Source: Zoogloea dura (GTDB lineage: Bacteria > Pseudomonadota > Gammaproteobacteria > Burkholderiales > Rhodocyclaceae). Taken from it: a stretch of DNA of 64,000 nt. Below, in pieces: positions 43,963 through 52,643 of this stretch. The notes under the pieces are model-generated. The model was not told the DNA's origin. It searched no databases and saw nothing but the letters and a program-made list of their open reading frames with translations. The position numbers were made by a program, and so were the translations under genes. How positions within the stretch are numbered: position 1 is the stretch's first letter; the number at the start of each line of letters is the position of its first letter. The stretch spans positions 1 through 64,000 of the forward strand of contig NZ_JABBGA010000003.1 in NCBI RefSeq assembly GCF_012927165.1, read 5' to 3'.

Positions 43963-45315
43963 ATGCCCCACGAAGCCGGACAGTCCGAGATCGGCCAGAT
44001 CTTCGTGAGCGCCACCGCCCAGGACTGCAAGGTCTACCGGGAAGCCGTGCGGGACTTCATCCACGACAACCTCGAGTCGACCAGGATCTTCCTCCAGGAG
44101 AACTGGGCCGCCGGCGGCCAGTATGTCGAGAAGGTGTGCAAGCGCAAGGTGCAGGAATCGGACGCCTACCTCGGCCTGTTCGGCCACCGCTACGGCTGGA
44201 CCCCGCCGCTGCAGCGGCGCTCCATCACAGAACTCGAATTCCGCTGGGCGGTCGAGCGCTGGGGTGCGGGCGAGGCGCCGATCTTCATCCTGCGCCCGGT
44301 GCCCGGCAGCGAGGCCGACCAACATCTGCGAGACCAGGCCGCCCTGCTCCACGCGCAGCTGCCCCCCGCCGACGCCGAGGCCGACCGGGCCGCCCAGCAG
44401 CAATTTCTCGCCAGCGTCGATGACTGGGCCGGCGGACGCATCCAGGTCTTCTACCGGACCCCACTGCAGCTGGTCGGCAAGGCCCTGTGCTGCATCAAGG
44501 ACTGGGATCAGGAAGTGCTCCGCAATGCCTCGCGGGGCCGTTACGCAGCCGCCGGCGACATCCCCCGTGACGAGCTCGGCCGGATCGGCCGCGACGCGCA
44601 GATCAGCGCCCTCGAAAACGCCCTCGAAGCCTTCCGCGAGCGCAAGACCGAGCGCGCCGCGGCCTTTCTCGTCCATGGCCCGGAAAGCCACGGCCAGCTG
44701 GAGTTCGTCGAATTCCTGCGCAACTGGCACGACGAATGGGACGGGATGGACGTCCATTGCGGCCAGGCCGACGAACCCGACAGCGCCGAGTCCCTCATCT
44801 GCTGGACCTGCAGCCAGCTCGGCGAACCCCTGCTCGGCGAGCCCGGCATCGAGGCCCTCGCCGGCCTCCTCGCGGTACGCCTGGCCGGGCGCTCGGTGGT
44901 CATCATCCTGCGCACCGCCGGGCTCGAGGCGACCCGGCTGGCGCTCTTCCAGCAGCGCTTCTGGCTGCCCCTGAAGGCCGCCCTTACCACCCGCCCGCCA
45001 GCCGGCAAGGGGCGCCTGTACTGCTTCCTGGCCGACCACGCCGCCCTGCCGCCGGGCCCCGACGCCGCCTTCCGCAGCGCCGGCCTGGACGCGGACGACG
45101 TGGACTACCGCCAGATCCTGGCCTTGCCGCCCTTGGGCCCCATCAGCGCGCGGCAGGTGCGCAGCTGGCTGGCCGACATCCGGACGAGCGCCGGCGTGCG
45201 CGTCGGCGAAGCCGAGCGGGAGAGCATCGCCGAGCACGCCACCACCCCCGACGGCAATCCCCCCCACGTCTTCAACCGATTGATCCTGCACGGCTTCTGG
45301 AGCCGCGCCCGCTGA
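43963..45315 (+). CDS. DUF4062 protein with degenerate P-loop (conflict-system component)
   Basis: A 450-residue cytosolic protein. Residues about 8-190 are a DUF4062 domain (IGQIFVSATAQDCKVYREAV; SDAYLGLFGHRYGWTP; SITELEFRWAVE), a Rossmann-like fold related to TIR-type domains. From about 215 it resembles a STAND-type NTPase in outline. Where a Walker A is expected the sequence is VHGPESHGQL (about 237-246): the P-loop Lys is Gln and the Ser/Thr is Leu, so it probably does not hydrolyse ATP. A hydrophobic strand (SVVIILRTAG) sits where Walker B would be, without acidic residues. First gene of a four-gene operon; strong ribosome site AGGAGGAG. The role as sensor or adaptor is inference. Confidence 0.82.
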   Translation: MPHEAGQSEIGQIFVSATAQDCKVYREAVRDFIHDNLESTRIFLQENWAAGGQYVEKVCKRKVQESDAYLGLFGHRYGWTPPLQRRSITELEFRWAVERWGAGEAPIFILRPVPGSEADQHLRDQAALLHAQLPPADAEADRAAQQQFLASVDDWAGGRIQVFYRTPLQLVGKALCCIKDWDQEVLRNASRGRYAAAGDIPRDELGRIGRDAQISALENALEAFRERKTERAAAFLVHGPESHGQLEFVEFLRNWHDEWDGMDVHCGQADEPDSAESLICWTCSQLGEPLLGEPGIEALAGLLAVRLAGRSVVIILRTAGLEATRLALFQQRFWLPLKAALTTRPPAGKGRLYCFLADHAALPPGPDAAFRSAGLDADDVDYRQILALPPLGPISARQVRSWLADIRTSAGVRVGEAERESIAEHATTPDGNPPHVFNRLILHGFWSRAR

Positions 45316-45325
45316 GGAACCCACC

Positions 45326-46264
45326 GTGCCCGACACCCCGCCCTACACCGAATTCAGCGGCAACCGCGCCACCGGCTACGTGGCCGCCCCCCACACCGCC
45401 ACCATCATAAACCTGGCCATCCGCCTGGGCCGGCCGCTGCTGGTGGAAGGTGAGGCGGGCTGCGGCAAGACCCGCCTGGCCAGCGCCATCGCCGAGGAGC
45501 TGGGCATCGACCTCACCGTGATGACGGTCAAGAGCACCAGCCAGGCCCGCGACCTGCTCTACCGCTTCGACGCCCTGCGACGCCTGCAGGACGCCCAGGA
45601 CCCGGCCAATCGCAGCGCCCGCCAGGTGCATCCCTACATCGACCTGGAACCCCTCGGCCACGCCATCCGCGAAGGCCGGCCGCAGGTGGTCCTGATCGAC
45701 GAGGTGGACAAGGCCGACATCGACTTCCCCAACGACCTGCTCGACGTCCTCGACCGCTTCGAGTTCGACATCGAGGACCTGCCCCGCACCGAGGACGACG
45801 CCTGCCGCCAGGCCCGCGGCTTCGGCCGCCACGTCACCGGCCCCGAGGGCGGCGTGCGGCCCATCGTGCTCATCACCAGCAACCGCGAGAAGCAGCTCCC
45901 CGAACCCTTCCTGCGCCGCTGCCTGTACGTCCAGCTCGACTTCCCCGCCGACCAGCCCGGCATGCTGGCCGACATCGTGCGCAAGAACCTCGACGCCCGC
46001 AGCGAGCAGATCAGCGACGAACTCATCACCGGTGCCGTGGAGCGTCTGTGCCGCATCCGCGAACGGGGCCGCGAGCTGGGCATGCAGAAGCTCCCCGCCA
46101 CCAGCGAGCTGGTGGACTGGGTGCGCGTGCTGCACTGGCAGGGCCGCAAGGCCGAAGCCGTGTCGGTCGACAGCCTCGATGCCGTGGATCAGGCCGTGCT
46201 CTTCAAGGTCCGCCAGGACATCGAACGCTACCGCGCCCGCACCGACGACGAGGCCGGGCGGTGA
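45326..46264 (+). CDS. MoxR-family AAA+ ATPase
   Basis: A 312-residue cytosolic AAA+ ATPase. Walker A is GEAGCGKT at 42-49, Walker B is VVLIDEVDKA with D125-E126, sensor-1 is LITSNREKQ and the following PEPFLRRCLYVQL is the arginine-finger region. MoxR ATPases act as chaperone-like remodelers together with vWA proteins. The start is GTG 45326, with GAGG at the preceding stop. The gene overlaps the vWA gene (GTGA), which supports obligate co-production. In this operon it is expected to be the switch or chaperone that matures or releases the downstream effector. Confidence 0.93.
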   Translation: MPDTPPYTEFSGNRATGYVAAPHTATIINLAIRLGRPLLVEGEAGCGKTRLASAIAEELGIDLTVMTVKSTSQARDLLYRFDALRRLQDAQDPANRSARQVHPYIDLEPLGHAIREGRPQVVLIDEVDKADIDFPNDLLDVLDRFEFDIEDLPRTEDDACRQARGFGRHVTGPEGGVRPIVLITSNREKQLPEPFLRRCLYVQLDFPADQPGMLADIVRKNLDARSEQISDELITGAVERLCRIRERGRELGMQKLPATSELVDWVRVLHWQGRKAEAVSVDSLDAVDQAVLFKVRQDIERYRARTDDEAGR

Positions 46265-47394
46265 GCCACACCCTGCCGCCCCTGCTGCTCGGCCTGTTCC
46301 GCGAGCTCAAGGCGCATGGCGTGCCGGTCGGCGTGCGCGACTACCTGGACGGCATCGAGGCCCTGCGCCTGGGCTTCGGCCACGGCGACCGGGCCGCCCT
46401 GCGCGACCTGGCGGTGGCCCTGTGGGGACGCAGCGACGAGGAACGCCGCCTCATCAGCCGCTGGTTCGACGTATTGCCGGCCCCCGACGGAGCCCTCACC
46501 GACGCCATCCACGCCAGCCTGTCCGCCCTGGACACCCACGACAGCGACGGTACATCGCCCTCTGGCACCGCTCCACCTCCCGGCCGCGGCTCCTCGTCCG
46601 GCGCTGCGCCCCCGGTCCGCCCACCCCCCGTCGAGGCTGACGCCCAGGCCGCTGAAGCCCGCGCCGCCATGGCCCGGGTCGCCTTCGCCGCCGCCCGCGA
46701 AGGCAGCGGCCTGCCGATCCCCCGCCTCGCCACCACCCCGCAGATCGGCGAAGACTACGTGCTCATACCCCAGCCCCTCGTCAGCCCGCGCGACCTGGCC
46801 GTGCTGTGGCGGCGCTACCGGCGCAGCACCCGCCACGGCCCACGCACCGAGCTGGACCTGGCCGCCACCCTGCGCGAACGCTGCCGCCGCGGGCTGCTGT
46901 GCCAGCCCGTATGCCGCCCCCGCCGCAGCAACAGCGCCCGCCTGCTGATCCTCGCCGACGCCAGCCCAAGCATGGACCCGTGGCGCCCCTTCCTCGCCAC
47001 CCTGGCCGAATCCCTGCCCCTGGGCCGCCTGGGCCAGGCCGAGGTGCACTACTTCAACAACCTGCCCCGCCGCCAGCTGTTTGCCACACCCGGTCTGGCC
47101 AAGGCAGCAGAGCGGGATGAGATCCTGCGCCGCCATGCGGGTGCCGGCCTACTGGTGGTGAGCGACGCCGGCAGCGCCCGGGGCGTGCTCAACCGCCGCC
47201 GGGCCCTCCAGACCGCCACCTTCCTCGAGGACGCCCGCAAGTTCTGCCCCACCGCCGTGTGGCTCAACCCGATGCCGCGGAGCCGCTGGGCCGGCACCAC
47301 CGCCGGCCTCATCGCCGACGGCCCGGTGCGTATGCTCCCCCTGGACGCCGCCCACCTGCTGCGCGCCATCGACATCCTGCGCGGCAACAAGTAG
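46261..47394 (+). CDS. vWA (CoxE-like) MoxR partner protein
   Basis: A 377-residue cytosolic protein. Residues 1-95 are helical, a Ser/Pro/Gly-rich linker spans about 97-125, and a vWA domain occupies the C-terminal half. The MIDAS motif is complete (ILADASPSMD; D233, S235, S237), so metal-dependent partner binding is likely. The final segment SARGVLNRRRALQTATFLED resembles CoxE/vWA-MoxR partners. GTG 46261 overlaps the MoxR stop by 4 bases, and the next gene starts 2 bases after its stop. The protein should bridge the MoxR ATPase and the effector. Confidence 0.9.
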   Translation: MSHTLPPLLLGLFRELKAHGVPVGVRDYLDGIEALRLGFGHGDRAALRDLAVALWGRSDEERRLISRWFDVLPAPDGALTDAIHASLSALDTHDSDGTSPSGTAPPPGRGSSSGAAPPVRPPPVEADAQAAEARAAMARVAFAAAREGSGLPIPRLATTPQIGEDYVLIPQPLVSPRDLAVLWRRYRRSTRHGPRTELDLAATLRERCRRGLLCQPVCRPRRSNSARLLILADASPSMDPWRPFLATLAESLPLGRLGQAEVHYFNNLPRRQLFATPGLAKAAERDEILRRHAGAGLLVVSDAGSARGVLNRRRALQTATFLEDARKFCPTAVWLNPMPRSRWAGTTAGLIADGPVRMLPLDAAHLLRAIDILRGNK

Positions 47395-47396
47395 CC

Positions 47397-50300
47397 ATGC
47401 CCTACCCCGCCGCCCTCGGCCACCGCCCGCTGGAAGTCGACGAAGCCTACGCGGCACTCACCCAGTACGCCGCCGACTACGGCCGCGAACCCCTGCTGCT
47501 GCTGATGCACGCCGCGGTGCCGGAAACCCTGCGGCCCGACCTGCTCAACCTGATCCGGGTGAACTTCCTCGCCGCCCGCGGCCCCGACACGAGCCTGGAG
47601 GCGGACGTCCTGTTCTCCCCCCTCGCCACCGCCCTGGGCGGCGGCTACTACCGCATCGACGCCCAAGTGCGCTGGCATTGCCTGGTGATGCTGCGCTCCC
47701 TCTACCGTCACGACCCGCGGCCGCGCATCCGGCGCATTGCCGAGCTGCTGTGGCGCTACGTGGAGGCCCGCGAGCACCAGGCCAGCCGTGCCGCCGACCC
47801 GCAGCTGGCGGAGTTTCTCGACATCCAGCGCTGGGTCGCCCTGGCCTTCCTCGAGCCGGGCAGCGCCGCCCACGCCTTTGCCGATGCCCTGCGCCAGGCC
47901 GGCGACAGCCGCAGCGAGGTCACCCTGCGCCTGGGCGGACTCGCCGCCGCCATCGAGATCCCCCTGGCCGGCCAGCCGGAGCTGCTGGCCTACGCCCGCG
48001 GGCTGGACGCCCTCGCCGGCGGCAACGAGGAGGCCGGCCGGCAACTGCTCGAAGCCCTCGGCGACGGGGACATCCGGGTCGGCGACATCGTCCTGCGCCC
48101 GGGCGAACTGCTCGCAGATTCAGCGGCCCCCTCGCTCCGGCCGGACACGAAGGGAACACCAGCGTCCCGCCGCATCTGCCTGGTTCTGGCCGGCCGGGGC
48201 AGCACTCGCGACCCGATGGACGGATCACTCATCGATTTCGAGGCCCTCTACCCGGCCATTACGCAGGGCCTTGCCCGCCTCGATATCGCCAGCCGGCGCT
48301 TCGACCTGCCCGCCTCCGACAGCATCCAGATCCTGCTCGACGCCGACCTGGTACTCGGCGACCTGAGCGGCGCCGACCCGGACACCTGTTACCAACTGGG
48401 CCTGGCCCTGGCCCTGCGGCCCGAGGGTGTCCAGCTCATCGCCCGGCGCGACAGCTGGCAGGGCGTGGACGCCCTGGCGCTGGGGCTGATCCACGAATAC
48501 GATGCCCCGGAATCCACGCCGGCCGGACTCGCCCGCTTCGCCGCCTGGCTGGCCGGCAGCCTGCAAGGCCCCGGCACCCCGCTGGCACGCAGCCCGGTCT
48601 ATCTCGACCTGGACCTGCGCCCTCCCCACCTGGACGAGGACGCCATCGCCCAGCCCCTGCCTGCCTGGCCCTCCCGCCCGCAGGCCCTGCTGATCCAGGC
48701 GCACGGCCTGCGCGTCGACCCGGCAAGCGGGCGCAGCATCGATCTGGACGATAGCCGGGCAAGCCTGGGAAGGGCGCTCCAGGGCGCCGGGATCGACATC
48801 CGGAGGGCCGACGACGACGCCACGCCGGGCTCACCCGACTTCCTGCGGCAGCTCCTGGAGGCCGACCTGGTGGTCGCCGACCTGAGCACCCTGCCGCCGG
48901 ACACCCTGCTCCAGCTCGGCCTGCGCCACGGCCTGCGGCCCGGCCGCAACCTGCTGCTGGCCGAAGCGGAGACCCCGCTCCCGATCAGCCTGCGCAGCCA
49001 GAAGGTGCTGCGCTACAAGCGGGTGAACACCCACCTGGACACCCGCGAACAGGCAGACCTGAACGCCATGCTGCAGGCCGCCCTGGTGCACCTGCTGGCC
49101 CAGACCCGCGCCGACAGCCCGGTCTACGAAGCACTCCCGGCCCTGCACCCCCCCAGCCCGCGCCCGGCCCGCATCTTCGTGTCCTACCCCCAGACCTACA
49201 CACCCTACGTCCGCCCCCTGGTCGCCGCCCTCAAGGGCCTCGGTCTCGAGGTCAGCTGGGACATGGATCTCTCGTCCGGTCACGACTGGGCCACAGCCCT
49301 GAGCCGGATGCTGGAAGAAGCCGACGCGGTGATCTGTGTCGCTGGCCGGGACACCGCGGCACGGGAATTCCCCATGGCCGAGATCCAACGGAGCGTCGAA
49401 CTGGGCAAGCGCTTGATCCCGGTGCTGGTCGAGCCCATCGACGCCCCGCCCGAGCTCACCTCACGCAGCGCCGCCAACCCCGAACGGAACGGGCGGCTGC
49501 GCTATCTGCTGGACGGCTGGCGGGAGGACGACTTCGACGCCCTGGTGGCGGAAATTGCAGAACGCATCCGCACGCGCCTTGGCGCACCGGAGCAGGCACC
49601 GCCAGCTGATTCCAACGGCCAGGCCACCCGCCAGCTCAGCATCCGGGTCCTGCGGGCCGGACAGCTGGAGGTCCAGTGTGCCGACGAAAGCGGACGCCAC
49701 GACTGGAGGCAGGCCTACGACCCGGCTGCGGTCGCCCTCGCTGCCGACACTTTCCAGCACCAGACACCAAGGACCGGACAAGCCCTCGACGTCCTCACCG
49801 ACCTGCTCATCCCCTCTGCCCTTGCCGGACTTCCACGCGCCTCCGCCTACCGCTTGATCCTCGGCCCCGAAGCCGTGCCCTGGCCTTGGGAGCTGATGCT
49901 GTCCTGGCGCCTGCACGCATTGCGCAAGGCCATCCCGGTGCTGCGCCGGAGCGACGGCAATCTCTTCTCGGTATTGCGTGAGCCGCCCCGCCGGGCCCTG
50001 CTGGTTCATTCCCGGCCTCAGTCCGAAGCCCCGATCCGCGCGGACGGACTTGACGCCCTCCAGGGCGCGGGCTTCGAGGTCACCATCAGCACGGGCGAGC
50101 CACGGGAGACCCTCCTGGCGCTCACCTCCGGCGATTTCGGCCTGGTCATCATCAATGGTCGCTCGAGCGCCGGAGACGGGCGCGCCGGGATGCTCCTCGG
50201 CGACGGCGTGGCCTTGGGCAGCGAGGACCTGGCCCAGATGCGCCTCACCCCGGAAGTCGTGATCCTGCACGCCCCGGAAGTCGACCACGGCGGGCTGGCC

Positions 50301-50555
50301 AGCCTGATGGCGCCGGCCCTGCAGAAGGCTGGGGTGCGCTGCGTGGTGGCGCCCGCCTGGGGCACCGGGGGCCCGGCCGATGCGGCCTACCACGACACCC
50401 TGCTGAGCCTGCTGGCCGGCGGCGAGCGCTTCGCGGACGCCCACGCCGGCGCAGTGGCGGCCTGCTTCGACGCCGCCCCGCAGGACGGCCAGTGGGCAGC
50501 CTACCAGGCCTGGGGCGAGCCGGACTTCCGCTTCCCCGGCCTGGCGCCTGCCTGA
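47397..50555 (+). CDS. Multidomain effector: tandem TIR-like modules, TIR domain, CHAT-like C-terminus
   Basis: A 1052-residue cytosolic protein. Residues 1-250 form an all-helical region of unknown family. Residues about 258-390 and 427-575 are two related Rossmann modules, each with the motif ADLV(L/V)(G/A)DLS...LGL and a following LRP strand, as in TIR-like or nucleoside-deoxyribosyltransferase-like folds. A TIR domain follows at about 591-725 (RIFVSYPQTY; DADAVICVAG-type strand; PMAEIQRSVELG with candidate catalytic Glu662). Residues about 745-1052 resemble a CHAT protease (LGPEAVPWPWELM; PALQKAGVRCVVAPAWG), but the expected His and Cys positions read IINGRS and LHAPEV. It is the last gene of the operon. 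I infer an NAD-consuming or signalling effector; the CHAT-like part is probably a binding domain. Confidence 0.82.
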   Translation: MPYPAALGHRPLEVDEAYAALTQYAADYGREPLLLLMHAAVPETLRPDLLNLIRVNFLAARGPDTSLEADVLFSPLATALGGGYYRIDAQVRWHCLVMLRSLYRHDPRPRIRRIAELLWRYVEAREHQASRAADPQLAEFLDIQRWVALAFLEPGSAAHAFADALRQAGDSRSEVTLRLGGLAAAIEIPLAGQPELLAYARGLDALAGGNEEAGRQLLEALGDGDIRVGDIVLRPGELLADSAAPSLRPDTKGTPASRRICLVLAGRGSTRDPMDGSLIDFEALYPAITQGLARLDIASRRFDLPASDSIQILLDADLVLGDLSGADPDTCYQLGLALALRPEGVQLIARRDSWQGVDALALGLIHEYDAPESTPAGLARFAAWLAGSLQGPGTPLARSPVYLDLDLRPPHLDEDAIAQPLPAWPSRPQALLIQAHGLRVDPASGRSIDLDDSRASLGRALQGAGIDIRRADDDATPGSPDFLRQLLEADLVVADLSTLPPDTLLQLGLRHGLRPGRNLLLAEAETPLPISLRSQKVLRYKRVNTHLDTREQADLNAMLQAALVHLLAQTRADSPVYEALPALHPPSPRPARIFVSYPQTYTPYVRPLVAALKGLGLEVSWDMDLSSGHDWATALSRMLEEADAVICVAGRDTAAREFPMAEIQRSVELGKRLIPVLVEPIDAPPELTSRSAANPERNGRLRYLLDGWREDDFDALVAEIAERIRTRLGAPEQAPPADSNGQATRQLSIRVLRAGQLEVQCADESGRHDWRQAYDPAAVALAADTFQHQTPRTGQALDVLTDLLIPSALAGLPRASAYRLILGPEAVPWPWELMLSWRLHALRKAIPVLRRSDGNLFSVLREPPRRALLVHSRPQSEAPIRADGLDALQGAGFEVTISTGEPRETLLALTSGDFGLVIINGRSSAGDGRAGMLLGDGVALGSEDLAQMRLTPEVVILHAPEVDHGGLASLMAPALQKAGVRCVVAPAWGTGGPADAAYHDTLLSLLAGGERFADAHAGAVAACFDAAPQDGQWAAYQAWGEPDFRFPGLAPA

Positions 50556-50560
50556 ACGGC

Positions 50561-51487
50561 TCAGCCGGCCCGGGCCGCCCGGTATTTCTGCCAGCCGCTC
50601 CAGCTGTACAGCCCCAGGCCGGCCCAGATCAGCGCAAAGGTGAACAGGCGGGCCGGCTGCAGGGGTTCACCGAAGATCAGCACCGCCGTGAGGAACTGCA
50701 GGGTCGGATTGATGTACATGAGCATGCCCACCGTAGCCAGGTTGAGGCGCTGGGTGGCCGCCGCAAAGAACATCAGCGGCAGGGCGGTGATCGCCCCGGC
50801 AGCGGCCAGCATCGACTGGGTGGAAGCATCGAAGCCGGTGAACACACCGTGTCCCTGGCCACCCTGCCACAGCGCATAAATGCCGATCAGGGGCAGCATG
50901 GAGAGGGTCTCCAGCCACAACCCGGACAAGGCATCCACCTGCACCTGCTTGCGCACCAGGCCGTACAGCCCGAAGCTGGCCCCCAGGAAGATCGAGATCC
51001 AGGGCAGGCTGCCGAGGGTCAGGAACTCGCTGCCCACCGCCGCCAGGGCCAGGGCCACCGAGGCCCATTCCTTGCCATTGAGCCGCTCCTTGAGCACCAG
51101 CATGCCCAGCAGCACATTGACCAGCGGCGTCAGGAAGTAACCCAGGCTGGAGGCCACCACCTGGCGCTGGTCCACCGCCCACAGGAAGGCCAGCCAGTTG
51201 GATCCCACCAGCAGTGCCGCCACGAACAGGCGCAGCACGGTGCCCGGCCGCCGCGCCGCCGCCAGGGTGGGGCCCCAGTGACGACGGGCGGTGAGGATCA
51301 GGCTGACGAAGACACAGCCCCACACCGCCCGATTGCACAGCACGTCCATCGGGCTCACATGCCCGAGCTGCCGGAAGAACAAGGGAAAGAAACCCCAGAT
51401 GCCATAGGCACCGAGGCCGAAGGCGATGCCGGCGAGAGTGGTGCGAGGATCCACGGGATTGACGGGCACGGAAGCTAGGCCCTCCAA
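50561..51487 (-). CDS. rarD: RarD-type EamA transporter
   Basis: A 308-residue inner-membrane protein with about ten helices. Motifs GAYGIWGFFPLFFRQL, NRAVWGCVFV, SNWLAFLWAVDQ and ASLGYFLTPLVNVLLG (read as SSLGYFLTPLVNVLLG) are characteristic of RarD, a DMT-superfamily transporter first linked to chloramphenicol sensitivity. The physiological substrate is not settled. It converges on the effector gene with 5 bases between the stops. Confidence 0.93.
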   Translation of the reverse strand: MEGLASVPVNPVDPRTTLAGIAFGLGAYGIWGFFPLFFRQLGHVSPMDVLCNRAVWGCVFVSLILTARRHWGPTLAAARRPGTVLRLFVAALLVGSNWLAFLWAVDQRQVVASSLGYFLTPLVNVLLGMLVLKERLNGKEWASVALALAAVGSEFLTLGSLPWISIFLGASFGLYGLVRKQVQVDALSGLWLETLSMLPLIGIYALWQGGQGHGVFTGFDASTQSMLAAAGAITALPLMFFAAATQRLNLATVGMLMYINPTLQFLTAVLIFGEPLQPARLFTFALIWAGLGLYSWSGWQKYRAARAG

Positions 51488-51584
51488 CTTACCACCAGGG
51501 CCGCATGGACACCCTTGGGGTTTTCCTCCACGCCGGCCCGCGGGCCTACAATGCCGTCATTCCACTGTGAGGATCCTTTTACCC

Positions 51585-51905
51585 ATGCTGATCATCTTCA
51601 AATCCCCGGCCGGCGGCGACGTCATCATGTTCGAGAAGAACGGCAAGGACATGCTCGAGGTGCTGGGCAAGGACCCGGCCGACGCCAAGGGCATCGTCAC
51701 CGTCGAGCAGCTGCCTGCCGCCATCGACACCCTCAAGGCCGCCATCGCCGCCGACAAGGCCCGCCAGGCCGAACAGGGCGAGCCGGACGATGCCGACGCC
51801 AAGCCCGGCAGCGGCAATGTCAGCTTCTTTCAGCGGGCCGTGCCCCTGCTCGAACTGCTCGAGCGCTCCCTCAAGGACAGGAAGCCTGTCACCTGGGGCG
51901 TGTAG
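51585..51905 (+). CDS. DUF1840 domain-containing protein
   Basis: A 106-residue cytosolic protein of the DUF1840 family, found mainly in beta- and gammaproteobacteria. The N-terminus MLIIFKSPAGGDVIMFEKNG and the C-terminus FFQRAVPLLELLERSLKD are the family hallmarks; a charged linker separates them. Function is unknown. Ribosome site TGAGGA lies upstream; divergent from rarD. Confidence 0.92.
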   Translation: MLIIFKSPAGGDVIMFEKNGKDMLEVLGKDPADAKGIVTVEQLPAAIDTLKAAIAADKARQAEQGEPDDADAKPGSGNVSFFQRAVPLLELLERSLKDRKPVTWGV

Positions 51906-51916
51906 GGGCGGTGCAG

Positions 51917-51934
51917 GGGCGGCTTCAGCCGCCC
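51917..51934. terminator. Probable bidirectional terminator hairpin
   Basis: GGGCGGC-TTCA-GCCGCCC is a perfect 7-bp stem with a 4-base loop, between the converging DUF1840 and isochorismatase-type genes. It lacks a T-tract, which is common in GC-rich genomes. Confidence 0.6.
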
Positions 51935-51943
51935 ACCTCCTGC

Positions 51944-52543
51944 TCAGTCCGCAATCGCCTCCCCGCCCGGCACCACCACCGCGAACAGGTCACCCAGGGC
52001 CGCCAGCGCTACAGCCTGCACGGTCGCCGCTTCCACGACGCCACCACCCGGCATCGGCAGCGGGCGGGTTGCGGTGGCCGCCGCCGGCACCGTCACCGCG
52101 AAGCCCAGGTTGAAGGCGCCCCGGGTCGTCGAGTTGATGCACATGTGGGTCATGAAGCCGACCACCACCAGGTTCTTCACGCCGGCCGCCTTCAGGCGTT
52201 CCTCGAGGTCGGTGCCGACGAAGGAGTTCGGATAGTGCTTGATCACCACCGCCTCGCCCTCCTGCGGCGCCACCTTGGCGGCGATCGCGCCGTTTTCCGC
52301 GCGGATGTCGTAGGGCGAGCCCGGGCCGGCGTCGTGCTGGATGTGGATCACCGGGATGCCGAGGCCACGGGCCCGGGCCAGCAGGCGGGCACATTCGTCC
52401 AGCGCCGGCTCGACGCCGGTGAGCTGCATGATGCCTTCCCGGTAGGTGTTCTGCGCATCGACGATGATCAGGGCCGACGCGGACAAGGGCGCGGGCTCGG
52501 CGGGCAGGCCGGAAAGCTGGCGAAGGGTGTGGGCTGCAGTCAT
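51944..52543 (-). CDS. Isochorismatase-family cysteine hydrolase
   Basis: A 199-residue cytosolic hydrolase. The catalytic triad of the family is present: D29 (IIVDAQNTY), K102 (VIKHYPNSF) and C135 (FMTHMCINST). The domain fills the protein. Members act on amides or vinyl ethers (nicotinamide, carbamoyl sarcosine, isochorismate, peroxyureidoacrylate); the exact substrate is open. Divergent from a LysR regulator 100 bases away, which is a likely regulator. Confidence 0.9.
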   Translation of the reverse strand: MTAAHTLRQLSGLPAEPAPLSASALIIVDAQNTYREGIMQLTGVEPALDECARLLARARGLGIPVIHIQHDAGPGSPYDIRAENGAIAAKVAPQEGEAVVIKHYPNSFVGTDLEERLKAAGVKNLVVVGFMTHMCINSTTRGAFNLGFAVTVPAAATATRPLPMPGGGVVEAATVQAVALAALGDLFAVVVPGGEAIAD

Positions 52544-52643
52544 GTGGGTCTCCGTTGGGTGGGTTGCAGTAAATCAGTGCGCACAGGCTAAACTCCGGCC
52601 ACCCCTGCGCAAATAGACATCCATACCCGAGACACCTGCAAAA
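52544..52643. promoter_or_regulatory. Divergent control region between hydrolase and LysR genes
   Basis: A 100-base gap holding both promoters. TTGCAG at 52564 followed 19 bases later by TAAACT could serve the LysR gene. The palindrome GTGCGCAC at 52578-52585 is a candidate operator. Confidence 0.35.
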
